From an uncultured Rhodospirillaceae bacterium (GTDB lineage: Bacteria; Pseudomonadota; Alphaproteobacteria; UBA8366): DNA of 64,000 nt. The notes below the pieces were generated by a model. That model was not told the DNA's origin, ran no database searches, and saw only the letters and a list, made by a program, of their open reading frames with translations. Numbering within the stretch: the stretch's first letter is position 1; every line of letters starts with the position of its first letter. Below are positions 36,830-44,979 of this stretch, one piece after another. The stretch covers positions 95,086-159,085 of the forward strand of contig CAJWLM010000005.1 of the NCBI GenBank assembly GCA_913043025.1. Direction: 5' to 3'. The translations under genes were made by a program, and so were the position numbers.

Positions 36830-38452
36830 ATGACACTGCGCCACAAACTCTTTCGAAACCTAATGAGAACTCCTGTATATAATGCAATACTGGGGTCTGG
36901 AGGGCAGAAAAAAGTACGCGCCCCAAGTACAATCAATTTTCCCTGGCCTCAAGATCTTTCAGTTGCTAATGCCATAATGCAGGGTCGATTCGCACTAGCT
37001 GGGGTTACCTGTGCAATAGACGATAATATATGGAAAATCGATGGCCCAACTGAGGCTTGGTTTGAGGCAGCCCACGGATTTTTTTGGTTAAACGATTTAA
37101 TTTCCCTCCAGCACCCTGACACACCGGGAAAAGCAGCCTTTCTAATCGATAAGTGGATAGATCAACATTTAGATTATTCTATAAAAGTTTGGCGGTCCGA
37201 CTTCACGGGGCGTAGAGTCATCAATTGGGCATGTTTTGCAACTCAGCTTTTTGAGGTAAGCGGCCCTAGTTTCCAGGATCGGTTTTGTGAGAGTATTTCG
37301 AAGCAGATTAGACACCTCAAAAGAGCCGCACAATTCGACCGCGATGGAGCTGCACGTATTACCGCCCTCGTTGGATTAATTGCAGGCGAGACTGTTCTTA
37401 GCAACGACGGAGAAGTTTCCGGGCGTTCTGCCAAGGCTCTCAAACTCGAGTTGGAGCGCCAAGTCCTTGCTGATGGAGTTCACGGGTCACGTTCACCAGA
37501 GGCTCATCTCAATGTACTGTGTGATTTAATATTGCTCCGCGAGCTTTTGGTGAATACTGGGGTCACAGTACCAGAGTCACTTTTCAACGCAATTGATAGA
37601 ATGACACCGATATTGAGATTTTTTCGCCATGGTGATGGTGCACTTTCTCAGTTTAATGGAGGTGGAGAGACTTCGAAGGATTTGATTGATCGTGTTCTCG
37701 AGGTAGCCGCATCAAATGGCAAGGCACCAATTAGAGCTCCCCACGCAGGTTTTGAGCGCTTAGCAGCTGGCGATATGACAGTGATCTTAGATACCGGCAC
37801 ACCGTGTCTTTTCCCATCTCTCAATCCCTTTGGGCATGCTGGCTCGCTTAGTATGGAACTGAGCGTTGGCACAGAACGACTTATAGTTAATTGCGGCTGC
37901 CGCTTAAACCTCAATTCAGATTGGCGTTGGGCTTGTCGTTTCACGGCCGCACACTCAACATTAGTCGTAGCCGAAACTAATTCCTGCGAACTTATAAAAG
38001 AGGGAGGTGCAAGAAAGGCTCCTGTAATTGTTGATACTGACCGGGGCGAGGCCGATGGTAATTGTTGGTTTAGCGCTAGCCATGATGGATATATGTCACG
38101 GTTTGGGCACACTCATCGCCGTCGTTTGTACATTGGTAAATCGGGTTTGGATTTAAGAGGTGAGGATACACTCACTGGCGACAAAAACTTACCATTTAAA
38201 ATACATTTCCATCTCCATCCGGATGTTGATGTGTTGCTCCGGCAAAACCGTACATCGGCCCTAATTCGAACAAAGTCAGGTTCTGCTTGGCGTTTTCGGA
38301 CTTCTGGTGGAGCGTTAAATCTCGAGGACAGTGTTTACCTCGGTGGCAGAGCGTTTGCAAAACGGTCACAACAAATTGTGGTCACTGGCAAAACACTTGA
38401 TGCAGCAACTACTATAAAATGGGCACTACAACCTGAAAATTTAACCTTGTAG
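36830..38452 (+). CDS. Heparinase II/III-like polysaccharide lyase family protein
   Basis: 540 residues, no signal peptide. An N-terminal helical toroid (about 40-290, with WFEAAHGFFWLNDL, INWACFATQLF and SPEAHLNVLCDLILLRELL) is followed by the beta-sandwich heparinase II/III domain (about 330-530: HAGSLSMELSVG, ERLIVNCGC, AAHSTLVV, RRLYIGKSGLDLRGEDTL). The domain order matches the alphaproteobacterial family usually found between rsmB and purH. These are predicted uronate lyases but lack a secretion signal, so they may act on a cytoplasmic glycan. It ends 3 bases from the convergent nucleotide-sugar dehydrogenase. Confidence 0.85.
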   Translation: MTLRHKLFRNLMRTPVYNAILGSGGQKKVRAPSTINFPWPQDLSVANAIMQGRFALAGVTCAIDDNIWKIDGPTEAWFEAAHGFFWLNDLISLQHPDTPGKAAFLIDKWIDQHLDYSIKVWRSDFTGRRVINWACFATQLFEVSGPSFQDRFCESISKQIRHLKRAAQFDRDGAARITALVGLIAGETVLSNDGEVSGRSAKALKLELERQVLADGVHGSRSPEAHLNVLCDLILLRELLVNTGVTVPESLFNAIDRMTPILRFFRHGDGALSQFNGGGETSKDLIDRVLEVAASNGKAPIRAPHAGFERLAAGDMTVILDTGTPCLFPSLNPFGHAGSLSMELSVGTERLIVNCGCRLNLNSDWRWACRFTAAHSTLVVAETNSCELIKEGGARKAPVIVDTDRGEADGNCWFSASHDGYMSRFGHTHRRRLYIGKSGLDLRGEDTLTGDKNLPFKIHFHLHPDVDVLLRQNRTSALIRTKSGSAWRFRTSGGALNLEDSVYLGGRAFAKRSQQIVVTGKTLDAATTIKWALQPENLTL

Positions 38453-38455
38453 GAA

Positions 38456-39730
38456 TTAGAGGGACCAATAACGCACTCCATCCGGAAGCTGAATACCCCG
38501 CCAAATGCCCTTAATATCAGCTAACAACCCATCCGAGTGCAAGAGGCCTGCGGGATCAATGTCACGGAATTCCGAATGAGGAACCGCACCGACGATCGCG
38601 CCATAAGTCCCCGTTATCTGATCCAAAAGCGAAATACCATAAACCTCTTTCGTTTCTAGGGTATTTGCCAATGGATCATAAACATCAACTTCAAAATCGA
38701 GCTTCTCAAGCTCCTTTACGAGGTCTGCGACCTTTGAATTTCGAATGTCGGGTACGTTTTCCTTAAACGTTATACCAAGAACAAGTATGCGGGTCTTGGC
38801 TGAGCAAAAGCCAGCAATCCTTTTGGCTAAGGCACTACTCATTCTGTCATTTATCCGCCGACCCGCGAGCAAAATCTCCGGGGTTATTCCGGCATCTTCA
38901 GCAATGTGTGCAAGGTAGTATGGGTCAACACCGATACAATGTCCGCCAACGAGGCCAGGTCTGAAATCTAAAAAATTCCATTTGGTGCCAGCCGCCTCTA
39001 GAACATCATGCGTTGATATGCCAAGACGATCAAAAATAAGAGCGATTTCATTTACAAAAGCTATGTTTATATCACGTTGCGTATTCTCAATTACCTTGGC
39101 CGCCTCAGCAGTACGAATGTCAGCAGCGATATAAATATTATTCCCGTTTACAGATCCATAAATTGCTTTAAGAGTGTTAGTGACGGCATCATTTTGGCCA
39201 GACACTATTTTTGTAATTTGATCTATCCTATGGGTTTGATCGCCTGGGTTAATTCGTTCGGGTGAATAGCCCAAGAAGAAATCCTTGCCCGAAACAAGAC
39301 CTGAAACACTGGACAAAATATTACCACAGACATCTTCTGTTACTCCGGGATATACGGTACTTTCGAATACGACTATTGATCCCCGTCTCATAACACTTCC
39401 AACCATTTTTGATGCGCTAATAAGAGAGCTTAGATCGGGTTTTGCATCCTGATCGACAGGCGTCGGAACTGCTATAATAAAAAGTTCATTATCAGCTATA
39501 TCACTAGGGTCACAGGTCAGATTAAGCCGTGCGATACCCAATTGAGTGCGCGATAGTTCGCCAGTGTTGTCAAAACCTGCCTTGATCTCTCGTAACCGCC
39601 CCTGATCTTTATCAAACCCTGTCACTTTGTAGTTAGATGCCAACGCTACAGCTAATGGCAATCCCACATAGCCTAGCCCAATAACGGCTATCGATGGCAT
39701 TTTTGAGTCTGAAATTTTAGAAGCACCCAT
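38456..39730 (-). CDS. Nucleotide-sugar 6-dehydrogenase (TviB/WbpA-like)
   Basis: 424 residues of the UDP-glucose/GDP-mannose dehydrogenase superfamily. NAD-binding AVIGLGYVGLPLA (14-26), ESTVYPGVTE, the substrate-domain K212 (AKVIENTQRDINIA), and the catalytic C265 in VGGHCIGVDPYYLAH. The C-terminal domain has ITFKENVPDIRNSK. Sequence resembles the UDP-N-acetylhexosamine branch (TviB, WbpA) rather than UDP-glucose dehydrogenase, so the product is probably a UDP-HexNAcA for a capsule or exopolysaccharide. Divergent from the polysaccharide regulator; a leftward TTGACA-like box lies at 39804-39809. Confidence 0.9.
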   Translation of the reverse strand: MGASKISDSKMPSIAVIGLGYVGLPLAVALASNYKVTGFDKDQGRLREIKAGFDNTGELSRTQLGIARLNLTCDPSDIADNELFIIAVPTPVDQDAKPDLSSLISASKMVGSVMRRGSIVVFESTVYPGVTEDVCGNILSSVSGLVSGKDFFLGYSPERINPGDQTHRIDQITKIVSGQNDAVTNTLKAIYGSVNGNNIYIAADIRTAEAAKVIENTQRDINIAFVNEIALIFDRLGISTHDVLEAAGTKWNFLDFRPGLVGGHCIGVDPYYLAHIAEDAGITPEILLAGRRINDRMSSALAKRIAGFCSAKTRILVLGITFKENVPDIRNSKVADLVKELEKLDFEVDVYDPLANTLETKEVYGISLLDQITGTYGAIVGAVPHSEFRDIDPAGLLHSDGLLADIKGIWRGIQLPDGVRYWSL

Positions 39731-39828
39731 TGAACCTTGCCTTCCAAGGAAAATCGATAGCGGCTACATTTCGAAACTTCCACCTACTCGGTTGATGATT
39801 ACCTGTCAAATGTAAAGGATACATGCAC

Positions 39829-39870
39829 TTGACGTTCAGGGCCTGAACGGTTTATGTTCAGAGGTTGAAC
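39829..39870 (+). promoter_or_regulatory. Promoter overlapped by two 15-base palindromes
   Basis: A -35-like TTGACG (39829-39834) and a -10-like TATGTT (39853-39858) are separated by 18 bases. IR1, GTTCAGG-G-CCTGAAC (39834-39848), fills the spacer and is a perfect palindrome around a central base. IR2, GTTCA-gaggt-TGAAC (39856-39870), covers the -10 and the expected start. The centres are 22 bases apart, about two helical turns. This is the arrangement expected for two repressor dimers on one face of the DNA. The obvious candidate is the winged-helix protein encoded just downstream, acting on itself and perhaps on the divergent dehydrogenase. Confidence 0.65.
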
Positions 39871-39912
39871 GCCTTTACGATGGAAAAATGTTCTACCGCT
39901 ACTTTTTGCTCT

Positions 39913-39926
39913 AGAGAGAGAGAGAG
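39913..39926 (+). repeat. (AG)7 dinucleotide tract at the ribosome site of the polysaccharide regulator
   Basis: Seven AG units run directly into GGG and the GTG/ATG start of the winged-helix regulator (GTG 39929, ATG 39932). The tract forms the Shine-Dalgarno-like GAGAGGGG. Such tracts can change length by slippage, which here would move bases upstream of the ribosome site rather than shift the reading frame. Confidence 0.75.
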
Positions 39927-39931
39927 GGGTG

Positions 39932-40597
39932 ATGAATAGCATCAAGACTTCAAACGAACCAGCAAGTAGTGAGTCCGAAATTACACTTGGTCTCCTCAAT
40001 GCCGTACATGAAAATAGTTCCATCACACAACGATTAGTTGCTCGTGACCTGGGAATTGCTCTCGGCTTAGCGAATGCATACTTGAAGCGATGCATCCGGA
40101 AAGGGCATATAAAGGTAAAGCAAATTCCTTCAAATCGTTATGCCTATTACTTAACCCCGCAAGGGTTCGCTGAAAAAACTCGATTAACTGCGGACTATCT
40201 AACTTATTCATTTACTTTTTTCCGTCGAGCAAGACAACAATGTTCGGCTGCTCTCCAGGAATGCGAACACCATAATTGGAAGCGTGTCGTTCTGGCTGGA
40301 GCGAGCGAACTTTCAGAGATACTCACACTTACAGCGGGAGATACCAACGTTACAATAGCTGGGATTGTGGATAAAGGGTTCAAGCATAAAAAATTCGCAG
40401 GTCATGAAGTATTTTCTTGTCTTGATGAAATTGTCCAAATAGACGCTGTAGTAATTACCGATGTTAATAACCCTCAAGACTGCTTTGACCGACTTCTGGA
40501 CCAATGGCCGCGGGACAGAATCATCACTCCCACCATTTTAGGCATAGTGGATGAAAAAAATATTTCAGCAGAATACCCAACAGGAATGTCAGCATGA
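39932..40597 (+). CDS. Polysaccharide-associated winged-helix regulator with Rossmann-like sensor domain
   Basis: 221 residues from ATG 39932; a GTG one codon earlier is possible. N-terminal MarR-like winged helix (about 15-85): ITLGLLNAVHENSSITQRLV, recognition helix near LGIALGLANAYLKRC, wing PSNRYAYYLTPQGF, matching the EPS-associated MarR-type regulators. The C-terminal half (about 112-205) reads like a Rossmann strand-helix unit: RVVLAGASELSEIL, VTIAGIVDKGF and AVVITDV, similar in pattern to the first Rossmann domain of the CapD-like protein downstream. It may sense a nucleotide sugar or dinucleotide. It overlaps the NusG-like gene by 4 bases. Confidence 0.8.
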   Translation: MNSIKTSNEPASSESEITLGLLNAVHENSSITQRLVARDLGIALGLANAYLKRCIRKGHIKVKQIPSNRYAYYLTPQGFAEKTRLTADYLTYSFTFFRRARQQCSAALQECEHHNWKRVVLAGASELSEILTLTAGDTNVTIAGIVDKGFKHKKFAGHEVFSCLDEIVQIDAVVITDVNNPQDCFDRLLDQWPRDRIITPTILGIVDEKNISAEYPTGMSA

Positions 40598-41097
40598 TAA
40601 ACTGGTACGTAGTTTACACGCGTCATGGTGCCGAAAAACTTGCTGAAGGGCACCTAACCCGACAGGGCTTCAAAACATATCTGCCGTTATGCCGTAAAAC
40701 CACAAGGCACGCGCGTCGGGTCGCGCATGCGTCCAAGCCTTTATTTCCTCGTTATCTTTTTGTCGCAATCGATGTATCAAGACAAAGGTGGCGATCTATT
40801 AATGGTACTTTTGGCGTAAGTTGTTTGGTATCAATGGGTAATCAACCGCAGGCGCTCCCGAATGGAGTGGTCGACGAGCTGAAAGCGCGCGAAGCGGGCC
40901 GAGGATTAATCGAAATTTCACCAGAAACCCGGTTTAAGGCAGGCGAAACAGTACGGCTCACAGGTGGGGCACTCATAGATCAAGTGGGCCTTTTTCAAAA
41001 GCTCGGAGAGAAAGACCGGGTAAGTGTGTTGCTCGACATGTTGGGGCGTAAATTAGAAGTCCAGGTGCCGCTTCAGTCTGTCTGCGCGTACACTTAA
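40594..41097 (+). CDS. RfaH/LoaP-type specialised NusG paralogue
   Basis: 167 residues. NGN domain at about 1-105 (NWYVVYTRHGAEKLAEGHL, TYLPLCRKTTRHARRV, PLFPRYLFVAID, SINGTFGVSCLVSMG) and a C-terminal KOW-type domain from about 118 (RFKAGETVRLTGGALIDQVG). The KTTRHARRV loop and short length are those of operon-specific NusG paralogues, not housekeeping NusG. It should keep RNA polymerase processive through long polysaccharide operons. The start overlaps the regulator's stop (ATGA), so the two regulatory proteins are made together and head the glycan operon. Confidence 0.88.
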   Translation: MINWYVVYTRHGAEKLAEGHLTRQGFKTYLPLCRKTTRHARRVAHASKPLFPRYLFVAIDVSRQRWRSINGTFGVSCLVSMGNQPQALPNGVVDELKAREAGRGLIEISPETRFKAGETVRLTGGALIDQVGLFQKLGEKDRVSVLLDMLGRKLEVQVPLQSVCAYT

Positions 41098-41149
41098 TAC
41101 TTACTACCATTCAGTTGGCCAGCGTACAACATGAGGTTATAAGAAAGGT

Positions 41150-42115
41150 ATGGAATGGCTTTTCCCTGCCTTCATATCGGCGATAGCGGCTAGCCTCGTT
41201 GTCACCAGATTGGTGCTGAATGAACTCAAGCGCCGTTCGATCTTAGACTTGCCCAATCAAAGAAGTAGCCATCAGCACCCCACCCCTAGAGGCGGAGGTA
41301 TCGCCGTGATGACAGTCATAGCGATGTGTTGGGCAGTACCAGCCTTAAATTCACCCGTATCTGCAGCGCTCTTAGTTGGAGCCTTATTGCTAGCTTTTTT
41401 ATCATGGATCGATGATTTAAAGGCTGTGAAGATTATCATTCGTTTGGCGGCTCAATTTGCTGCCGTAGCACTTGGGCTCTTCTTTCTCGACAACGAAGGA
41501 TACCTTTTACAAGGCGTAGCTCCAAAATGGCTTGATCGGATATTGGCAGCTATAGTCTGGGTCTGGTTTATAAACCTTTTCAATTTTATGGACGGCATAG
41601 ATGGAATTGCCTCAATCGAGACAATGGTCATTTCCTCCGGTCTCGCGATTTTGAGTATTACATCCCCATCGCTTGCACCAGAGCCTTGGCTATCACTCAG
41701 CGTTCTCGGTGTAACCATGGGTTTTCTGAAGTCGAATTGGCCCCCGGCAAAATTATTCCTTGGCGATGTTGGCAGCATTCCGCTGGGTTACATACTAGGG
41801 GGACTCCTCCTATTGGTTGCTATGAGAGGGGCTTGGCAGGTCGCGCTAATCCTTCCACTCTATTTTCTCCTAGATTCAACAATCACGCTGTTTCGCCGAT
41901 TAATAAGGTTCGAGCCATTCTGGCGTGCTCACAAAGAGCATTTTTATCAACAAGCAGTAAGTGCCGGGAAATCGCACGCAGAAGTTACGACTGCGGTGGC
42001 CATTCTTGGGCTAATCCTTGTTGGGCTTGCTCATCTCCAGTTTGGACAGCCATTTTTGCCAATTCTAGCTGCAACAACTCTAACCGTCAGTGTAATGATG
42101 TGGATGGTCAAGTGA
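41150..42115 (+). CDS. WecA/WbpL-type polyprenyl-phosphate HexNAc-1-phosphate transferase
   Basis: 321 residues, about 10-11 membrane helices. Family motifs: NQRSSHQHPTPRGGGIA, SWIDDLKAVK (metal-binding DD), NLFNFMDGIDGIA, KLFLGDVGSIPLGYILGG, and the cytoplasmic His region AHKEHFYQQA. It attaches the first sugar phosphate to undecaprenyl phosphate and so primes the glycan. The length is shorter than MraY and typical of WbpL-like enzymes. AAAGGT precedes the ATG. The stop overlaps the next gene's start by one base (TGATG). Confidence 0.92.
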   Translation: MEWLFPAFISAIAASLVVTRLVLNELKRRSILDLPNQRSSHQHPTPRGGGIAVMTVIAMCWAVPALNSPVSAALLVGALLLAFLSWIDDLKAVKIIIRLAAQFAAVALGLFFLDNEGYLLQGVAPKWLDRILAAIVWVWFINLFNFMDGIDGIASIETMVISSGLAILSITSPSLAPEPWLSLSVLGVTMGFLKSNWPPAKLFLGDVGSIPLGYILGGLLLLVAMRGAWQVALILPLYFLLDSTITLFRRLIRFEPFWRAHKEHFYQQAVSAGKSHAEVTTAVAILGLILVGLAHLQFGQPFLPILAATTLTVSVMMWMVK

Positions 42116-43023
42116 TGAGGAATGTTTTAGTAACTGGCGCCGGTGGTTTCGTGGGACGGCATTTGACGCCAGTCCTTGAAAATGCAGGCTGGAATGTGAA
42201 AGGTGTGGGCCGCCGCGAAATAGGTGATCTCGAACTTGACATGGACTGGCGGCAACACCTAAACGGCATCGACGCAGTGGTGCACCTAGCAGCTAAAGTA
42301 CATAGGTTAGGTGAAAAAGGTAATGATCCTGCCGTGAACGAATCGTATTTCCGAGCTAACTGCAATGCAACGATGAATTTGGCACAACAAGCAGACTTAA
42401 TGGGTGTAAAAAAATTCATTTTTATAAGCACCGTTAAAGTGCTTGGCGATCAGAATGATCGCCCATTCGACAGTGATGCAATGGTCAACCCCAGCGATCC
42501 CTATAGTCGTTCAAAAGCCGCCGCTGAAAAGCTTCTTCTCCAAAAGATCAAAAACATGGGTACTACAATCATTCGCCCTCCTTTGGTATACGGTCCGTAT
42601 GTGCGAGGAAATTTCCAAAGGTTGATGCGAATCGTGGAGGTTGGCCTGCCTCTTCCTCTTGCAAACATTAAAAATGCAAGGAGCTTATTATATGTTGGTA
42701 ACCTCGCGGACGCTATATGCGTCGCCCTTGATGCACCTCCAGGCATTTATTTGCCGAGTGACAACGAAGCCGTCTCAACCGAGACCCTAATTCGAACACT
42801 CGCCGCTGCTCTGGATCGTCCAACTAGATTATTTCCGGCCCCAATTGTATTGCTAAGGATCGCAGGCTATGTCACAGGGAAGGCAGATATGATCCATCGT
42901 CTTATTGGGTCTCTTACTGTTGACGGCAACATCCCAGACTGGCATCCACCATATAGCTTTAAAGAAGGCATAGCCGAAACTGCGGCTTGGTGGCGAACAA
43001 CTAAGGAGAGCGAAAATCGGTAA
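42115..43023 (+). CDS. NAD-dependent nucleotide-sugar epimerase/dehydratase
   Basis: 302 residues from ATG 42115; the open frame upstream runs through the transferase gene and is not used. Extended SDR: NAD motif [25 protein letters not shown], the catalytic ISTVKV (Ser/Thr) and Y-x3-K in DPYSRSKAAAEKLL, RPPLVYGPYVRGN. This branch (WbpK/WbpV-like) reduces or epimerises C4 of UDP-4-keto or UDP-HexNAc sugars and is typically paired with a WbpL-type transferase, as here. The precise sugar is unknown. Confidence 0.88.
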   Translation: MRNVLVTGAGGFVGRHLTPVLENAGWNVKGVGRREIGDLELDMDWRQHLNGIDAVVHLAAKVHRLGEKGNDPAVNESYFRANCNATMNLAQQADLMGVKKFIFISTVKVLGDQNDRPFDSDAMVNPSDPYSRSKAAAEKLLLQKIKNMGTTIIRPPLVYGPYVRGNFQRLMRIVEVGLPLPLANIKNARSLLYVGNLADAICVALDAPPGIYLPSDNEAVSTETLIRTLAAALDRPTRLFPAPIVLLRIAGYVTGKADMIHRLIGSLTVDGNIPDWHPPYSFKEGIAETAAWWRTTKESENR

Positions 43024-43062
43024 CCTTGTAACAAACCGCTACCATCGCTATTAAGCTTCTCA

Positions 43063-44979
43063 ATGGTTTTATTTCCACGATTTAACCGTGCTCGCATAGC
43101 GCTTGTGCACGACACGACCATGGCGACAATATCCTTGCCATTGGCACTCTATTTGCGTCTAGGCGATGAGTTCTGGCTAGTTATGAATTCGGAAATTGCT
43201 GTTGCTAATGCTGGGTTCTCAATCACTGCTGTAGGCGCTTTTGTTTTTTCTAAAATGTATCGGGGAATTTGGCGTTACGCCTCAATCAACGACCTTCTAA
43301 CGATTACTAAAGCTGTGACGTTAGCGATAATAATCTTTTTCTCTATTTTGTTTGTTTTGACCCGCCTCGAAGGCATACCGCGCTCGGCCCCATTAATACA
43401 ATGGTTTTTACTTATGGCGCTGCTGGGTGGTCCACGGTTTTGTTATCGATTGATAAAGGACCGCCACGTGGGCGATATGGTTAATAAAATTTCACACCGC
43501 CGGGTTTCAGTTCTGTTGATTGGTGCCGGTGATTCCGCTGAGACGTTTATTCGCGAACAAGCTCGTGACCGAAACTCCGCATATCATATCATTGGCGTTA
43601 TAGACCAAGACAATGGTCGAGTTGGCCGTGAAATACATGGGGTACCTGTACTAGCTGAACTCAATGACTTGGATAGAGTATTAAAAAAATATTCAGATGT
43701 TGGTCTGCAGCGCATTATTCTGACAAACCGAGATCTGGCCGGTGAAACCGTCCGCGAAATGTTAGAGATTGCAGAACAACATGGAATTACGATGGCGCGG
43801 TTGCCGCTGCTCACCGAACTTAAAATGGACCTTGAAAGCACCACCGAGATAAGACCAATTGATCTTTCAGACCTACTTGGACGACCACAAGCTGTCTTGG
43901 ACAGGGGCGCAATTAAGAAGCTCGTTGCAGGGAAGAAAGTTTTGGTTACCGGTGCCGGTGGCACAATTGGCAAAGAGCTCGTGCGCCAAATCTCAGATTA
44001 TAATCCTGAACATATTACGCTTCTAGATAATGCAGAGTATAATCTTTACCAGATCGACATGGAACTTGGAAATCGCCATAAAAACCTATCCCGAAAAGCT
44101 GTACTGGGAAGTGTACGTGATCGAAAAAGGATGGAAAGTATTATCTCTCAGCTCAGGCCAGAACTGGTGTTTCATGCGGCAGCGCTGAAGCATGTGCCAC
44201 TGGTTGAAGCAAACCCGCTAGAGGGTGTTTTGACCAATACAATCGGTAGTCAGATCGTAGCCGATGCTTGTCAACAAGCAGACGTCGCGATTATGGTACA
44301 AATTTCCACTGATAAGGCAGTCAATCCCACCAACATTATGGGGGCAACAAAACGACTTGCAGAATGCTATTGCCAATCACTTGATGTTGCCGAACGACCA
44401 AGCGGCGGAACCCGCTATGTCACAGTCCGATTTGGAAATGTTTTGGGCTCTACCGGTTCGGTTGTACCTCTCTTTCAAAGTCAACTGGCGAAAGGTGGGC
44501 CTCTCACTGTCACCCACAGAGACATTACAAGGTATTTCATGACTACAGGCGAAGCCGTGGAGCTTGTATTACAAGCATCCGCAAGGGGATCAGAGGACGC
44601 GGAAGCCGGTGGAAAAATCTTCGTGCTGGATATGGGTGCACCTGTGAGAATTTATGATTTAGCGGAACAAGTAATACGCCTTTCTGGCCAAAAGCCCGGT
44701 AAAGATGTGAAGATCAATATCATTGGCCTTCGCCCAGGGGAGAAATTGCACGAGGAACTACTTCATGTCTCAGAAAACCTGGTTCCGACGCAGAGCCCTG
44801 GATTATTTCTCGCCGCACCTAAAGCTCGAGAGTTGAACTACCTGAAAGAAAATTTCACGATAATTACAGCGTCTGCTCAAGCCGGCGATTTATCGGTTAC
44901 TTTACGGCATCTCGCCGAGCTAGTGCCTGAATACAAACCCTTTAATAAAAATGAACCGCTTATAAGGAAAAATAAATGA
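43063..44979 (+). CDS. Membrane UDP-HexNAc 4,6-dehydratase (WbpM/CapD/FlaA1-like)
   Basis: 638 residues. Four N-terminal membrane helices (about 17-125), a first Rossmann domain (about 146-240, [13 protein letters not shown]) and a catalytic SDR domain from 292 ([17 protein letters not shown]). The active site has STDKA (415-419) and M426-x3-K430 (NIMGATK), where Met takes the place of Tyr as in inverting/retaining 4,6-dehydratases of this class. It makes a UDP-4-keto-6-deoxy-HexNAc, the substrate for the preceding reductase. No Shine-Dalgarno is obvious at ATG 43063. Its stop overlaps purH (ATGA). Confidence 0.92.
   Translation: MVLFPRFNRARIALVHDTTMATISLPLALYLRLGDEFWLVMNSEIAVANAGFSITAVGAFVFSKMYRGIWRYASINDLLTITKAVTLAIIIFFSILFVLTRLEGIPRSAPLIQWFLLMALLGGPRFCYRLIKDRHVGDMVNKISHRRVSVLLIGAGDSAETFIREQARDRNSAYHIIGVIDQDNGRVGREIHGVPVLAELNDLDRVLKKYSDVGLQRIILTNRDLAGETVREMLEIAEQHGITMARLPLLTELKMDLESTTEIRPIDLSDLLGRPQAVLDRGAIKKLVAGKKVLVTGAGGTIGKELVRQISDYNPEHITLLDNAEYNLYQIDMELGNRHKNLSRKAVLGSVRDRKRMESIISQLRPELVFHAAALKHVPLVEANPLEGVLTNTIGSQIVADACQQADVAIMVQISTDKAVNPTNIMGATKRLAECYCQSLDVAERPSGGTRYVTVRFGNVLGSTGSVVPLFQSQLAKGGPLTVTHRDITRYFMTTGEAVELVLQASARGSEDAEAGGKIFVLDMGAPVRIYDLAEQVIRLSGQKPGKDVKINIIGLRPGEKLHEELLHVSENLVPTQSPGLFLAAPKARELNYLKENFTIITASAQAGDLSVTLRHLAELVPEYKPFNKNEPLIRKNK

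Noticed and set aside
39893..39899. GCGGTAG on the minus strand, resembling the RfaH ops core
   Set aside because: Only seven bases match, and it would serve only a leftward transcript starting beyond 39900, for which no promoter is seen.
41686..42114. N-terminal extension of the epimerase frame back to 41686
   Set aside because: This stretch lies in a shadow frame of the WecA-type gene and lacks any SDR features; the NAD motif begins right after ATG 42115.
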